NCBI GenBank assembly: GCA_900317305.1
Contig: ONGG01000009.1
Coordinates: forward strand, 18,242-82,241
Direction of reading: 5' to 3'
DNA length: 64,000 bases
From: an uncultured Prevotellaceae bacterium
GTDB taxonomy: Bacteria > Bacteroidota > Bacteroidia > Bacteroidales > Bacteroidaceae
Shown: one piece after another, positions 56,394-63,874 of the stretch
Layout of the letters: each line of letters opens with the position of its first letter
Numbering within the stretch: the stretch's first letter is position 1
The notes under the pieces: generated by a model
Databases searched by the model: none
What the model saw: the letters and a program-made list of their open reading frames with translations, nothing else
Told to the model about the DNA's origin: nothing
Program-made: the position numbers and the translations under genes

Positions 56394-57180
56394 GCGTATC
56401 TATGATATTTCTTCTTTTCCCTACAAATGAACTAAAAAAATCAAGACCACTTTCATTCTCAAACATAAATTCATGAATTAGGAACAACGTATCTGATAAT
56501 CTCTTCGTTCTGGAGTCAGCAATGTCAGCATCAATTATATGGAATTTAGCTAATAGTTCCTTACATAGTTTTAGCGTATTATCTATTGTATTCTTATCAG
56601 TTATTTGTGACAACTTTAATCCGTCTAGGAGATCTTTTGTCTTATCTGATACAAAAAGGGCAACTATGAAGCCACCTTCCCATAACACTTCTTTTTCATC
56701 CACAAGCGACCCCCTGATTCTGATGCTATCAGAATTTAAAATATCTCTTAATTGTTCAATGTATGCAGTTGATTGGGATGAACATGATTCTGGGTTAAAA
56801 ATTTGGGAAGCCTCAATAATTTTATCGAATAAAGAAGTCCAGTCATAAGGCTTGACGTCAAATGTGGCAACACTGCAACGATTGAGTACAAATGATTTGG
56901 AAGTGTCAAAATCCAGAAGTCTTTGCCCATTCTTTTCAATAGTTGCACGTAAGTATGAACTCTTACCATATCCAAAATTGGAATCAAACCTTATTTTCAA
57001 GCCATTTACCTCTACAATATCATAGTGGAACCCTTCATAACCATGTGCTCGATAAATGACATCTGGTGATGTAGTAAAATTTGAAGAATACAATCCTTTT
57101 GACTGTGAATAGCAGAGGCTACAATCATGGGACCATTTATTCTTTTCCCAATAATGGGTGTTTGCTTTTTTCTGTGTCAT
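56386..57180 (-). CDS. Unknown protein, last gene of the HAD-PRTase-DprA unit
   Basis: A 264-residue soluble protein I do not recognise. It begins with a Lys-rich stretch and a CxxC (HDCSLCYSQ), then strands around RAHGYEGFHYDIVEVNGLKIRF, and a helical second half (TLKLCKELLAKFHIIDADIA). There are no membrane segments or known catalytic motifs. It starts 31 bases after the DprA-like gene. Its last codon lies inside the operator-promoter of the retron operon, so the two units are packed together. Confidence 0.65.
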   Translation of the reverse strand: MTQKKANTHYWEKNKWSHDCSLCYSQSKGLYSSNFTTSPDVIYRAHGYEGFHYDIVEVNGLKIRFDSNFGYGKSSYLRATIEKNGQRLLDFDTSKSFVLNRCSVATFDVKPYDWTSLFDKIIEASQIFNPESCSSQSTAYIEQLRDILNSDSIRIRGSLVDEKEVLWEGGFIVALFVSDKTKDLLDGLKLSQITDKNTIDNTLKLCKELLAKFHIIDADIADSRTKRLSDTLFLIHEFMFENESGLDFFSSFVGKRRNIIDTRT

Positions 57181-57211
57181 GTTTATTATTATTTGATTAA
57201 AAGATGAGAAA

Positions 57212-58138
57212 TTAAAATAACAATTGCTCAGAGGTTTTCGTTACCAGTTTTTGAACAGCCTCTTTCATATTTGCGGAGTCTATACGGATAACAGTTCGGT
57301 CATCACGAAGAATCTGTCTATTCAAATCATACATCGGGTTGCCATGATGTTTGTTATCATTGTAAATAACACCCCTTTTAATTCCATATACTCTTGCTTT
57401 CTCCATAGCATGTCTCGACCCACAGTCATTTCCCAAATTGTTTGGGGCATAACTTGCAGCGAGCAATACCGCATCAGAAAGCATGGCTTGTAACCGATCT
57501 CTAACAACGAATCGACTAATCATATCATTACGGCTTTTAGGATTATCATAGTATTCACTGATTAATAATCCACCATTTTGGACAATGCGTTCAGCCAATT
57601 CCACATTTTCCTTGGGAATTATACAATCAAGTGGGCTTGGTAATATAGCGATAGTTTTTCCCAAATTATCCAAAGCGGTTCTGTGGGCAATAGTATCACA
57701 ACCTAAAGCAAGGCCACTGACTATTGTGGCTTTATACTTTAATATTTCAGACGTAACCACCTTCTCTGTGATTTCTATCTTTTCATCCGGATTCAACACA
57801 CCAATGACCGCAATATTAAGGTTATCTTTACTTAATAGGCTGATATCTCCCCTATAAAAAAGGGCAAATGGTTTATCAGCTGGTTTTACCTTTCCCCTTA
57901 GGTATGGGAACAAGGGATCACCAATTGCGACAATGCCATCAACACTACTTTCGAGTCGGTTTATGGCAGTTTTGACTATTTCTCTTTTTTTCATGAATTC
58001 ATATTCATGAGTTTCGAGAAGGCTGCATAATACATCAGCTTCTTCATTTCCCCGTAAATGCTTGTCAATCCAAGCCGGTCCCTTTTGGGGATATGTTCGA
58101 ACCGTCAATATATTCAAAGCATTTTCTGAAAATTCCAT
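57212..58138 (-). CDS. DprA/Smf-like Rossmann-fold protein
   Basis: A 308-residue protein whose centre (about 105-290) matches the DprA fold: NIAVIGVLNPDEKIEITEKV, the signature SGLALGCDTIAHRTAL (141-156; usual form SGLARGIDTAAH), TIAILPSPLDCIIPKENVEL, GGLLISEYY, and RNDMISRFVVRDR. DprA binds single-stranded DNA and loads RecA in competence; paralogues such as this one, in defence-type neighbourhoods, may instead sense nucleic acid or nucleotides. It lies between a PRTase and an unknown gene, with 15- and 31-base gaps. No competence genes are nearby. Confidence 0.82.
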   Translation of the reverse strand: MEFSENALNILTVRTYPQKGPAWIDKHLRGNEEADVLCSLLETHEYEFMKKREIVKTAINRLESSVDGIVAIGDPLFPYLRGKVKPADKPFALFYRGDISLLSKDNLNIAVIGVLNPDEKIEITEKVVTSEILKYKATIVSGLALGCDTIAHRTALDNLGKTIAILPSPLDCIIPKENVELAERIVQNGGLLISEYYDNPKSRNDMISRFVVRDRLQAMLSDAVLLAASYAPNNLGNDCGSRHAMEKARVYGIKRGVIYNDNKHHGNPMYDLNRQILRDDRTVIRIDSANMKEAVQKLVTKTSEQLLF

Positions 58139-58153
58139 AATTATATATTATAG

Positions 58154-58816
58154 TTAATACCTTGATTTTGTTTTGCCGATAGAATAAAACATTACACTTC
58201 TCGCACCTTTGTCAATTAGGGTCTGGAGACAATCCTCGTCAATATTGACTGTTTTCGTGTAGAGGTCATCGATTAACAAAATGTCCTTGCCGATAATATT
58301 ATTTGAAATGTTGCAGGTATCCTTAGTGATGCCAATATAAGGCTGCTCACCTTCACCACCGTTTCCCCTGCGTGCTAGGTGCGTCGTTGACGTATTCGTG
58401 TGCCTAATGATATCGTGCGTCCCATCTTCAAAGCCATGAAGTTGTTGGACCACGTCTTGAATAGTACTTCTAAAATACAACTGATTAGGACGATACGTGA
58501 GTTCACTCTTCGCTCTTGGAATAACGCAAACCCGAAGATTGCTTTTCCCACAAATACGAAGAATTTCCGGCAAGTCCTTTCTCAGAATTTGAGATAGCCT
58601 AAATCTGGCATAATCTAATGTCGCCTGAGGATATGGCGTAATGTCATTCTTAAAAGTGCAGATAAGATTCTCGATTGTTCCAGTGACACGCCAGTTACCG
58701 CCACCCTGATAATCACTATTGTAAAATGCCTTCACATCTTGTTCGAGGCATCTTCCGACACCGCCATCCATACTGCGGCATGTGCTACAACTTGATTGTA
58801 TAACGAATTGCTTCAT
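58154..58816 (-). CDS. ComF-like phosphoribosyltransferase
   Basis: A 220-residue protein. The PRPP-binding loop is DILLIDDLYTKTVN (178-191), the usual VDDV-TTG-T pattern with K in place of one T and no Gly. Cysteines at 10, 13 and 23 (CSTCRSMDGGVGRC) could hold a zinc, as in ComF. The middle has LRVCVIPRAKSE and an HLARRGNGGEGEQPYIGI stretch. It sits between a HAD phosphatase and a DprA-like protein. Together they suggest synthesis or clearance of a nucleotide-like metabolite; this is inference. Confidence 0.78.
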   Translation of the reverse strand: MKQFVIQSSCSTCRSMDGGVGRCLEQDVKAFYNSDYQGGGNWRVTGTIENLICTFKNDITPYPQATLDYARFRLSQILRKDLPEILRICGKSNLRVCVIPRAKSELTYRPNQLYFRSTIQDVVQQLHGFEDGTHDIIRHTNTSTTHLARRGNGGEGEQPYIGITKDTCNISNNIIGKDILLIDDLYTKTVNIDEDCLQTLIDKGARSVMFYSIGKTKSRY

Positions 58817-58827
58817 ATTGGATTGGT

Positions 58828-59382
58828 TTAGAAACTAACCATGATTATGTTATCTTTGACAATGCCTTTTTGTACGGCTTCATTCGAGGAAATCTGATCA
58901 TTCTCAAACAAGACAACAGACTGTAGGTCAAAGCCCTCACTCCTAAGGAAAGAGTATTTGTCATATTGACAGTCTTCGTAATAATAATGATGACTGAAGA
59001 ATTGATGAATATCATAGTGCTTGCAAAGCTGTATCGCTCTTTTGCGATGACAACTGGTCAATAGGATGGTTTCGTTTCCATTTTGAGATAGCATTCTCAG
59101 AATCCTTGCAAGGTTAACATTCAAGACGGTCTTGTCGATATATGAACCGAACAAGCCCTGTTTCGTTTCAATTATTCTGTCGAATTGGTCGTCAGTTAAT
59201 TGAGGAAATGATGTTCTCAGGTCATTCCTTGTATATCTAGTGCTTGTTGCTAATTGTGGCTTCACACCAACAACCGTTTGTACAGCGTCGGCATAAGCCA
59301 GATTGTTAGCATCGTCTGTCATAATCAATGTGTTGTCTAAGTCGAATACAAACATTATTGGTGCGTTTTTCCTGTGTATCAT
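58828..59382 (-). CDS. HAD-family hydrolase
   Basis: A 184-residue HAD phosphatase: motif I FVFDLDNTLI (D14, D16), motif II LLTSCHRKR (T109/S110), a motif III Lys in YDKYSF (K142) and motif IV LFENDQISSNEA (E160, D162). A helical cap insert spans about 25-90. It opens the HAD-PRTase-DprA unit, with 11 bases to the PRTase and its own operator-promoter at 59405-59437. The substrate may be a phosphorylated nucleoside-like product. Confidence 0.82.
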   Translation of the reverse strand: MIHRKNAPIMFVFDLDNTLIMTDDANNLAYADAVQTVVGVKPQLATSTRYTRNDLRTSFPQLTDDQFDRIIETKQGLFGSYIDKTVLNVNLARILRMLSQNGNETILLTSCHRKRAIQLCKHYDIHQFFSHHYYYEDCQYDKYSFLRSEGFDLQSVVLFENDQISSNEAVQKGIVKDNIIMVSF

Positions 59383-59404
59383 ATTTGCTTTTTAAATTCT
59401 GCTG

Positions 59405-59438
59405 CAAATATAAAGCACCGGAACGAACGCTATGTTCG
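59405..59438 (-). promoter_or_regulatory. Promoter/operator of the HAD-PRTase-DprA unit (site A)
   Basis: CGAAC-GCTAT-GTTCG palindrome (59424-59438) and TATATTTG (59412-59405) on the minus strand, with GAACA placed exactly 20 bases before the -7 box. The operator overlaps the WYL stop codon at 59430. It shares GCGAACATAG with site C. Confidence 0.75.
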
Positions 59439-60464
59439 CAAAGAGTTATAATCATTGTACATCTGTTGTATTCGGCTAAAAACATCCTCTTGAACGGATG
59501 TTGGTTCTAGCACTAATAGTTCCTTCCCAAACGAGCAAAGTTCTCTTATCAGTTCATAGTTTGGAATACAGTCAATAGAAAAGAAGATTCCGTTTTTGAA
59601 TTGGGTATATTTCATTCTAAGATTACCATCTGCATCACCTTTTATGGTCTTTTGAGACTCGTGGATGGGTTTTGTAATGATATAGTCTTTGGACTTGTCG
59701 CCAACCCAGAAAACAATATGCTCAATAGCACGATTTTCGTATAATGTAACCCCAACGATATCCTCAAAACGTTCTGACAAGTCAACTTCACATGGAGAAT
59801 ATTTTACTTCAGGCATAGGTGTAACTTTGTCGATACGGTCTAAGGCAAAATTCAAAATCTTGCCGTCCACGTCAGCAGCACCAATGATATACCACCTACT
59901 GTTATATTGTTTCAACAAATATGGATGGAAGATGATGGATCTCTTTTTGGGGTCGGAAAATGTATGATATTCCAATTCCACCACAACCTGATTGGACGCA
60001 TTATCAAACAGAGAGCCCAAAAGGTTGGAGTTCTGCAAGTACGGGTTGTTGCTGAAGCTGATTATCTTTGGACGCTCTTTTAAGCCTAGTCCTATCTTGA
60101 ACCTGTCTAGCCATTCGAAATGGGCAAGACCGTCAAACTGCCCAATGGTATTAAGCACCTCCAAGATTAGATTACTTTCCTCGTCGCTTAATTCTTTTTG
60201 AAATATTGAAAATGATGGATTAACATATCTTACACAATTTTTACCGCATACCCGAAACCTCTCTAACTCAGCAAAAAAAGGATCGTATTCCAAGTAGTGA
60301 AGATCTTTTTCTATACATCTACGTGTAACCTCGGGGAAACCAGCATCTGCCAGTTTCTCATTACACTTCTCTGTCAGGTCATTAATGTCATAGTAGTGAC
60401 GCCTGTCAGATAACATCTCATCCAAATATTTATATCTTGTAAGTGCGTTTTTATTACTAGGCAT
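59430..60464 (-). CDS. WYL-domain transcriptional regulator
   Basis: A 344-residue regulator. Residues 1-65 form a winged helix (YKYLDEMLSD, YDINDLTEKC, VTRRCIEKDLHYL), and about 155-250 the ligand-binding WYL domain with IIFHPYLLKQYNSRWYII (the W-Y-I at 191-193) and LNFALDRI; a C-terminal WCX-like part follows. From published work, WYL proteins such as BrxR/CapW control defence operons through inverted repeats. Here GAAC-N5-GTTC palindromes lie before this gene and before the next unit, so it probably regulates itself and the whole island. It is transcribed first. Confidence 0.9.
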   Translation of the reverse strand: MPSNKNALTRYKYLDEMLSDRRHYYDINDLTEKCNEKLADAGFPEVTRRCIEKDLHYLEYDPFFAELERFRVCGKNCVRYVNPSFSIFQKELSDEESNLILEVLNTIGQFDGLAHFEWLDRFKIGLGLKERPKIISFSNNPYLQNSNLLGSLFDNASNQVVVELEYHTFSDPKKRSIIFHPYLLKQYNSRWYIIGAADVDGKILNFALDRIDKVTPMPEVKYSPCEVDLSERFEDIVGVTLYENRAIEHIVFWVGDKSKDYIITKPIHESQKTIKGDADGNLRMKYTQFKNGIFFSIDCIPNYELIRELCSFGKELLVLEPTSVQEDVFSRIQQMYNDYNSLRT

Positions 60465-60484
60465 AGGTCTATATTTGCTGATTG

Positions 60485-60517
60485 CAAAGATAAGGAAAAA
60501 GTTCGAACAGAATGTTC
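60485..60517 (-). promoter_or_regulatory. Promoter/operator of the WYL gene (site B)
   Basis: GAAC-AGAAT-GTTC palindrome (60505-60517, plus-strand view) with a further GTTC at 60501, and minus-strand TATCTTTG (60492-60485). GAACA is exactly 20 bases before the -7 box, as at sites A and C. Confidence 0.75.
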
Positions 60518-60617
60518 TTAATTCGGAAAATAATAAAAATGAATTCCTAACATTTTCAATAATGGGAGATAGAATGAATTATGGTAAGGTAATGGCTGAT
60601 AGTTGACTATATAGACA

Positions 60618-60654
60618 ACTGCCGCGGGCTAACGTCAGGGTGACCCGCGGCAGT
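60618..60654. terminator. GC-rich hairpin at the right edge of the island
   Basis: ACTGCCGCGGG pairs perfectly with CCCGCGGCAGT (11 bp) around a 15-base loop. It separates the WYL gene from the FKBP_N-like gene. No long T-run follows on either side. A second weaker stem, ATAATGGC/GCCATTAT, lies at about 60699-60741. Confidence 0.6.
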
Positions 60655-60751
60655 GATATAGTTGAGTTATACCTTTCTCTCAAAATAGATTTTTGGGGAT
60701 AATGGCCCTATACCGTAAGCGTGACGGGGCATAGCCATTATGCGGTCCACT

Positions 60752-61591
60752 TCATTTCAATTTTTGAATGATCGTTGGTGCTTCTGTTTCTGGAAAGGAC
60801 GTTGAAATAATCTGGTCTGACTCCTCCACAGTTATCTTGCGTTCATTCAGGCCAGCGGCAGCACGACACCCATCGAGGAAATCAGATTCCGTGAAATGAA
60901 ATGGCAAGGATTGCATGGCTATCGAACATCCTATCAAAACCCCATAAGAATAAGGGTCTTGTCCGAATCCTTGCTTTGCTTCCAATGACATGAATCTCAC
61001 AACCATGGCCATACCTGCAGCATAAGCCTCATAATCGGCAGGGACTTCATTTTCGTTTTTTCCCGTCGTCTCATAGATATATCCCTGTAATCCCGGCTGC
61101 AATCCTTTCATCATGCCATAATTGGTGAAAAATCTGCATTTATCCTCATCTGACATATCTTCAGGTTTCATGTCAACGGGCAGACTTTTCATATATTCAT
61201 TGATTATGATGGTGTCTTGAGGCAACGTCAGCTCGTGATTGACCACTTTCATCAAACCCGCCAAGAGGCAATCGAATGGTATGGCATCCATTTTGGATTG
61301 GAAACCATCTGACATGAACGTACCTTGCATTCCACCCAAACCAAAAGAAATCTTCTTGATGGAGTCCTGCGTATACTTCATTAGGCCAAGAACATCTTCC
61401 AAACCGCGAATCAACTCGGCCATGCTCTTTTTGTCAAGCCCTAATTGAGGAAAAATGGAGTCTTGGTTTTCTGCAACAGAACGAATAATCTTGTCTCCAT
61501 AAGCATACGAGGCTGAGTCAAGTTTGACCTCTTGAGCACGGACTACCATACCGAAGGAAAGGAGAAAAAGGAGAAATAATATCCGTCTCAT
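60752..61591 (-). CDS. Secreted FKBP_N-like protein
   Basis: A 279-residue exported protein. The ATG at 61591 gives the signal peptide MRRILFLLFLLSFGMVVRAQ; the upstream ATG at 61612 would lie inside the -7 box TATCTTTG (61617-61610), so I rejected it. The body resembles two copies of the helical N-terminal domain of FKBP-type peptidyl-prolyl isomerases (SYAYGDKIIRSVAE and PYSYGVLIGCSIAMQ, each followed by a D-F-L-x-G segment), but without the FKBP catalytic domain. A dimerisation or chaperone role is possible; unproven. Confidence 0.65.
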   Translation of the reverse strand: MRRILFLLFLLSFGMVVRAQEVKLDSASYAYGDKIIRSVAENQDSIFPQLGLDKKSMAELIRGLEDVLGLMKYTQDSIKKISFGLGGMQGTFMSDGFQSKMDAIPFDCLLAGLMKVVNHELTLPQDTIIINEYMKSLPVDMKPEDMSDEDKCRFFTNYGMMKGLQPGLQGYIYETTGKNENEVPADYEAYAAGMAMVVRFMSLEAKQGFGQDPYSYGVLIGCSIAMQSLPFHFTESDFLDGCRAAAGLNERKITVEESDQIISTSFPETEAPTIIQKLK

Positions 61592-61781
61592 GATGTGTTG
61601 TTTTTGTCGCAAAGATACAACAAATTCCCCATCATCGTATCAGAAGCACAACAATATTTATACCGTAAAAACACATCATTCTGATTTTCCGAACAACCGG
61701 AAGCCAAGGCTTTTTTCGGATTTTTTTTCTCAATCTCTGATTGCTGAATCTTTCCAATCAACTATTTTCTTGCCTAATCAC

Positions 61782-61817
61782 AAAAAAGTCACCGAAAGCC
61801 TTTCTTCTCTCGGTGAC
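61782..61817 (-). terminator. Intrinsic terminator after the vWA-macro gene
   Basis: Read on the minus strand, GTCACCGA pairs with TCGGTGAC (8 bp, 14-base loop), followed by TTTTTTG. It lies about 80 bases past the vWA gene stop. Confidence 0.75.
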
Positions 61818-61899
61818 AATTCGCTGTATATGATATTTAGTAAGTTACATATCCTTTGTCCAAATATTCGTTCTTTTTGAGGAGATTAGCCCCCTGATA

Positions 61900-62973
61900 T
61901 TATAATCCCATCTTCAGTCCAAGCACATCCCAGAAGTCATTGGGAAGAGTGACGTTCTCCAGGTGGATACATCCCTTGAACAAAGGAGCGATTTGGTCGG
62001 CTGTATAGCCGGCATTTCCACAGCCTATGCGGGTGACGAGGAAACGCAATTCAGGATGGTCTTCCGCAAATTTCGTAAAACGGTTGACAGCTTCGGCCAA
62101 GTCAGAAAGTTGCTCCATGGTTGGTATGGCATAACTTTGTCCCTGCAGGCCTTCTCCCTGTCCCCAAACGGCTCCGAAGTGGTGCATGGCGAATGCGGCG
62201 GAACCTCCACCATGGAAACCAGAGGGGTTGCTTCCGAAAACGAAGATCTCATTCTCCTCAAGATTTCTCACGTACTCGGGAGTCACTCTTTGACCATAAT
62301 ACTCTCTGGCAAACTGGCGCTTCCTCTCCATCATCTCTTCTCTTGATGCAAATGTTCCCTCGCTGTACATCAAGTTCATCTTCTGATAATATGCCTTCCT
62401 GGAAGAACGTTCACGGGCCCAGGTGTTGTCAACCCCCTGATCGTCGTGACTGAATTCAACGACATTCTCGATGGAAAGCAAGTCAGAAACTTCCTTGACG
62501 TTGTGGGCCGATCCCATGTATGAGAAAGACCATCCCTCTTCTTTCAATTGCTCAATCAGACGGCGCAGCGAGGACACATTCCATTCTCTCGAGGCGTTTT
62601 CAAGACCGTCGGTGAGAACGGTCACGACAGCCGAAGCATCCTTGTCGCCCTTAATCCTATTGTGAAGCGTGGTGAGCGACTTGCCCATTGCGTCATAAAG
62701 TGGAGTGCATCCTTGTGGCTTATAGTCGTTGAACTCCGTGATTTGGGCGATAGGCTGATTGTCGATCATGGTCCTCACGTCAGGCCTGTTGGCACCGGAG
62801 TCGAACGTGACGAGTGTCAGGGTGTGCTCTTGTGTGGTAGCAAACTCCTCCTGTGCACTACGAATGGAATTGATGGTTTCGTTGATACCAGACAATGTTG
62901 CTTTTCTCAGGTAGCTCATTGAGCCACTTTCATCAACTATAATCAAGTTGAAGATTTTTGCTTTTCCTTCCAT
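61900..62973 (-). CDS. von Willebrand A domain fused to macro-like domain
   Basis: A 357-residue cytoplasmic protein. Residues 5-190 are a vWA domain with a complete-looking MIDAS (D14-E-S16-G-S18, the Thr in GCTPLYDAM and the Asp in VTVLTDGLEN). Residues about 235-357 form a macro-domain-like module: NEIFVFGSNPSGFHGGGSAA, GQGEGLQGQSYAIPT, RFLVTRIGCGNAGYT and IAPLF. Such modules are linked to ADP-ribose binding or removal. Two palindromic operators overlap its promoter, and the same sites precede the DUF6939-like gene at 19 kb. The pairing suggests a repressed, stress-induced NAD/ADP-ribose function; this is inference. Confidence 0.75.
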   Translation of the reverse strand: MEGKAKIFNLIIVDESGSMSYLRKATLSGINETINSIRSAQEEFATTQEHTLTLVTFDSGANRPDVRTMIDNQPIAQITEFNDYKPQGCTPLYDAMGKSLTTLHNRIKGDKDASAVVTVLTDGLENASREWNVSSLRRLIEQLKEEGWSFSYMGSAHNVKEVSDLLSIENVVEFSHDDQGVDNTWARERSSRKAYYQKMNLMYSEGTFASREEMMERKRQFAREYYGQRVTPEYVRNLEENEIFVFGSNPSGFHGGGSAAFAMHHFGAVWGQGEGLQGQSYAIPTMEQLSDLAEAVNRFTKFAEDHPELRFLVTRIGCGNAGYTADQIAPLFKGCIHLENVTLPNDFWDVLGLKMGL

Positions 62974-63029
62974 ATTCTTATTTTTTTTGGTGATATGTGT
63001 TTATTCAAAATGATTCAGAATTACTTATT

Positions 63030-63096
63030 GCGTAATTTTAACGCAAATATATTATTTAATTGTCAATGTTCCAAATATATTGCGTAATAATTACGC
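63030..63096 (-). promoter_or_regulatory. Promoter with two flanking GCGTA-N5-TACGC operators
   Basis: Minus-strand TTTG (63075-63072), 20 bases, TATATTTG (63051-63044). One operator (GCGTA-ATTTT-AACGC, 63030-63044) overlaps the downstream edge of the -7 box; the other (GCGTA-ATAAT-TACGC, 63082-63096) sits just upstream of the -33 box. The two centres are 52 bases apart, about five helical turns. Confidence 0.75.
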
Positions 63097-63214
63097 ATTT
63101 ATAAGTATAATTTAACGTTTATTTACGGTTGCATACTGCTTTGAAAGACATTTTAACAGATAAGTATGGTGATATCAGTGCTATTCATCTACCTTATATC
63201 TTGCCTTGCTTCGG

Positions 63215-63276
63215 GTGTGACCTCCCCCGGCCCCTCCTAAAAGGAGGGGGGAACTTCGAAGGATGGGCTTTGAGTG
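63215..63276. repeat. GC-rich inverted repeat preceding the 227-bp array
   Basis: CCCCTCCTAAAAGGAGGGG hairpin followed by sequence of the same flavour as 47385-47440 and 9240-9310. No coding potential seen. Confidence 0.55.
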
Positions 63277-63780
63277 TCTACGCCCCCGCCCTGCGGGCTT
63301 CCCCCTCTTCGCATGAGGGGGAGGGAGTTACTCCTTATATATAATGCCTTCTTTAGTCTTGGTATCTACTTCCACCTTGAGATTAGGGGGTGTTGATGAC
63401 AAAGTCGTGTGGATACACCTGCTTGAGTGGATACACTTGCTTGAATGGATGCACCTGTTTGAGTGGATGCACCTGTTTGAGTGGATGCACCTGTTTGAGT
63501 GGATCTACGCCCCCGCCCTGCGGGCTTCCCCCTCTTCGCATGAGGGGGAGGGAGTTACTCCATATATATAATGCCTTCTTCAGTCTTGGTATCTACTTCC
63601 ACCTTGAGATTAGGGGGTGTTGATGACAAAGTCGTGTGGATACACCTGCTTGAGTGGATACACCTGCTTGAGTGGATGCACCTGTTTGAGTGGATACACT
63701 TGCTTGAGTGGATACACCTGCTTGAGTGGATCTACGCCCCCGCCCTGCGGGCTCCCCCTCTTCGCATGAGGGGGGAGGGA
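63277..63780. repeat. 227-bp tandem repeat containing an 18-bp minisatellite
   Basis: TCTACGCCCCCGCCCTGCGG occurs at 63277, 63504 and 63731, exactly 227 bases apart: two complete units and the start of a third. Each unit contains a GC-rich hairpin string (CCCTCTTCGCATGAGGG), a shared unique part, and five 18-base repeats of the form GGATRCACYTGYTTGART (63411-63500 and 63638-63727). An open frame through the arrays reads WIHLLE repeats, but I see no start context or homologue. Confidence 0.85.
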
Positions 63781-63874
63781 ATGACATTCGTATCAAAAAC
63801 CATGGTTTTCGTGTCAATTTATCAGTTTTGCGACAGATTTTTCATCGATTTATCTTGTTTGTCGCAAATTCGGA

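Noticed and set aside
56386-60464. Ordinary natural-competence genes (dprA, comF)
   Set aside because: Both proteins are divergent, sit beside a WYL regulator and a retron, and no other competence gene is present.
61592-61612. Upstream ATG for the FKBP_N-like protein
   Set aside because: It falls inside the -7 box TATCTTTG, so it cannot be on the transcript made from that promoter.
63411-63727. Regular 18-bp repeats as a CRISPR array
   Set aside because: The repeats are directly adjacent with no unique spacers and no cas genes are nearby; they form a minisatellite inside a 227-bp unit.
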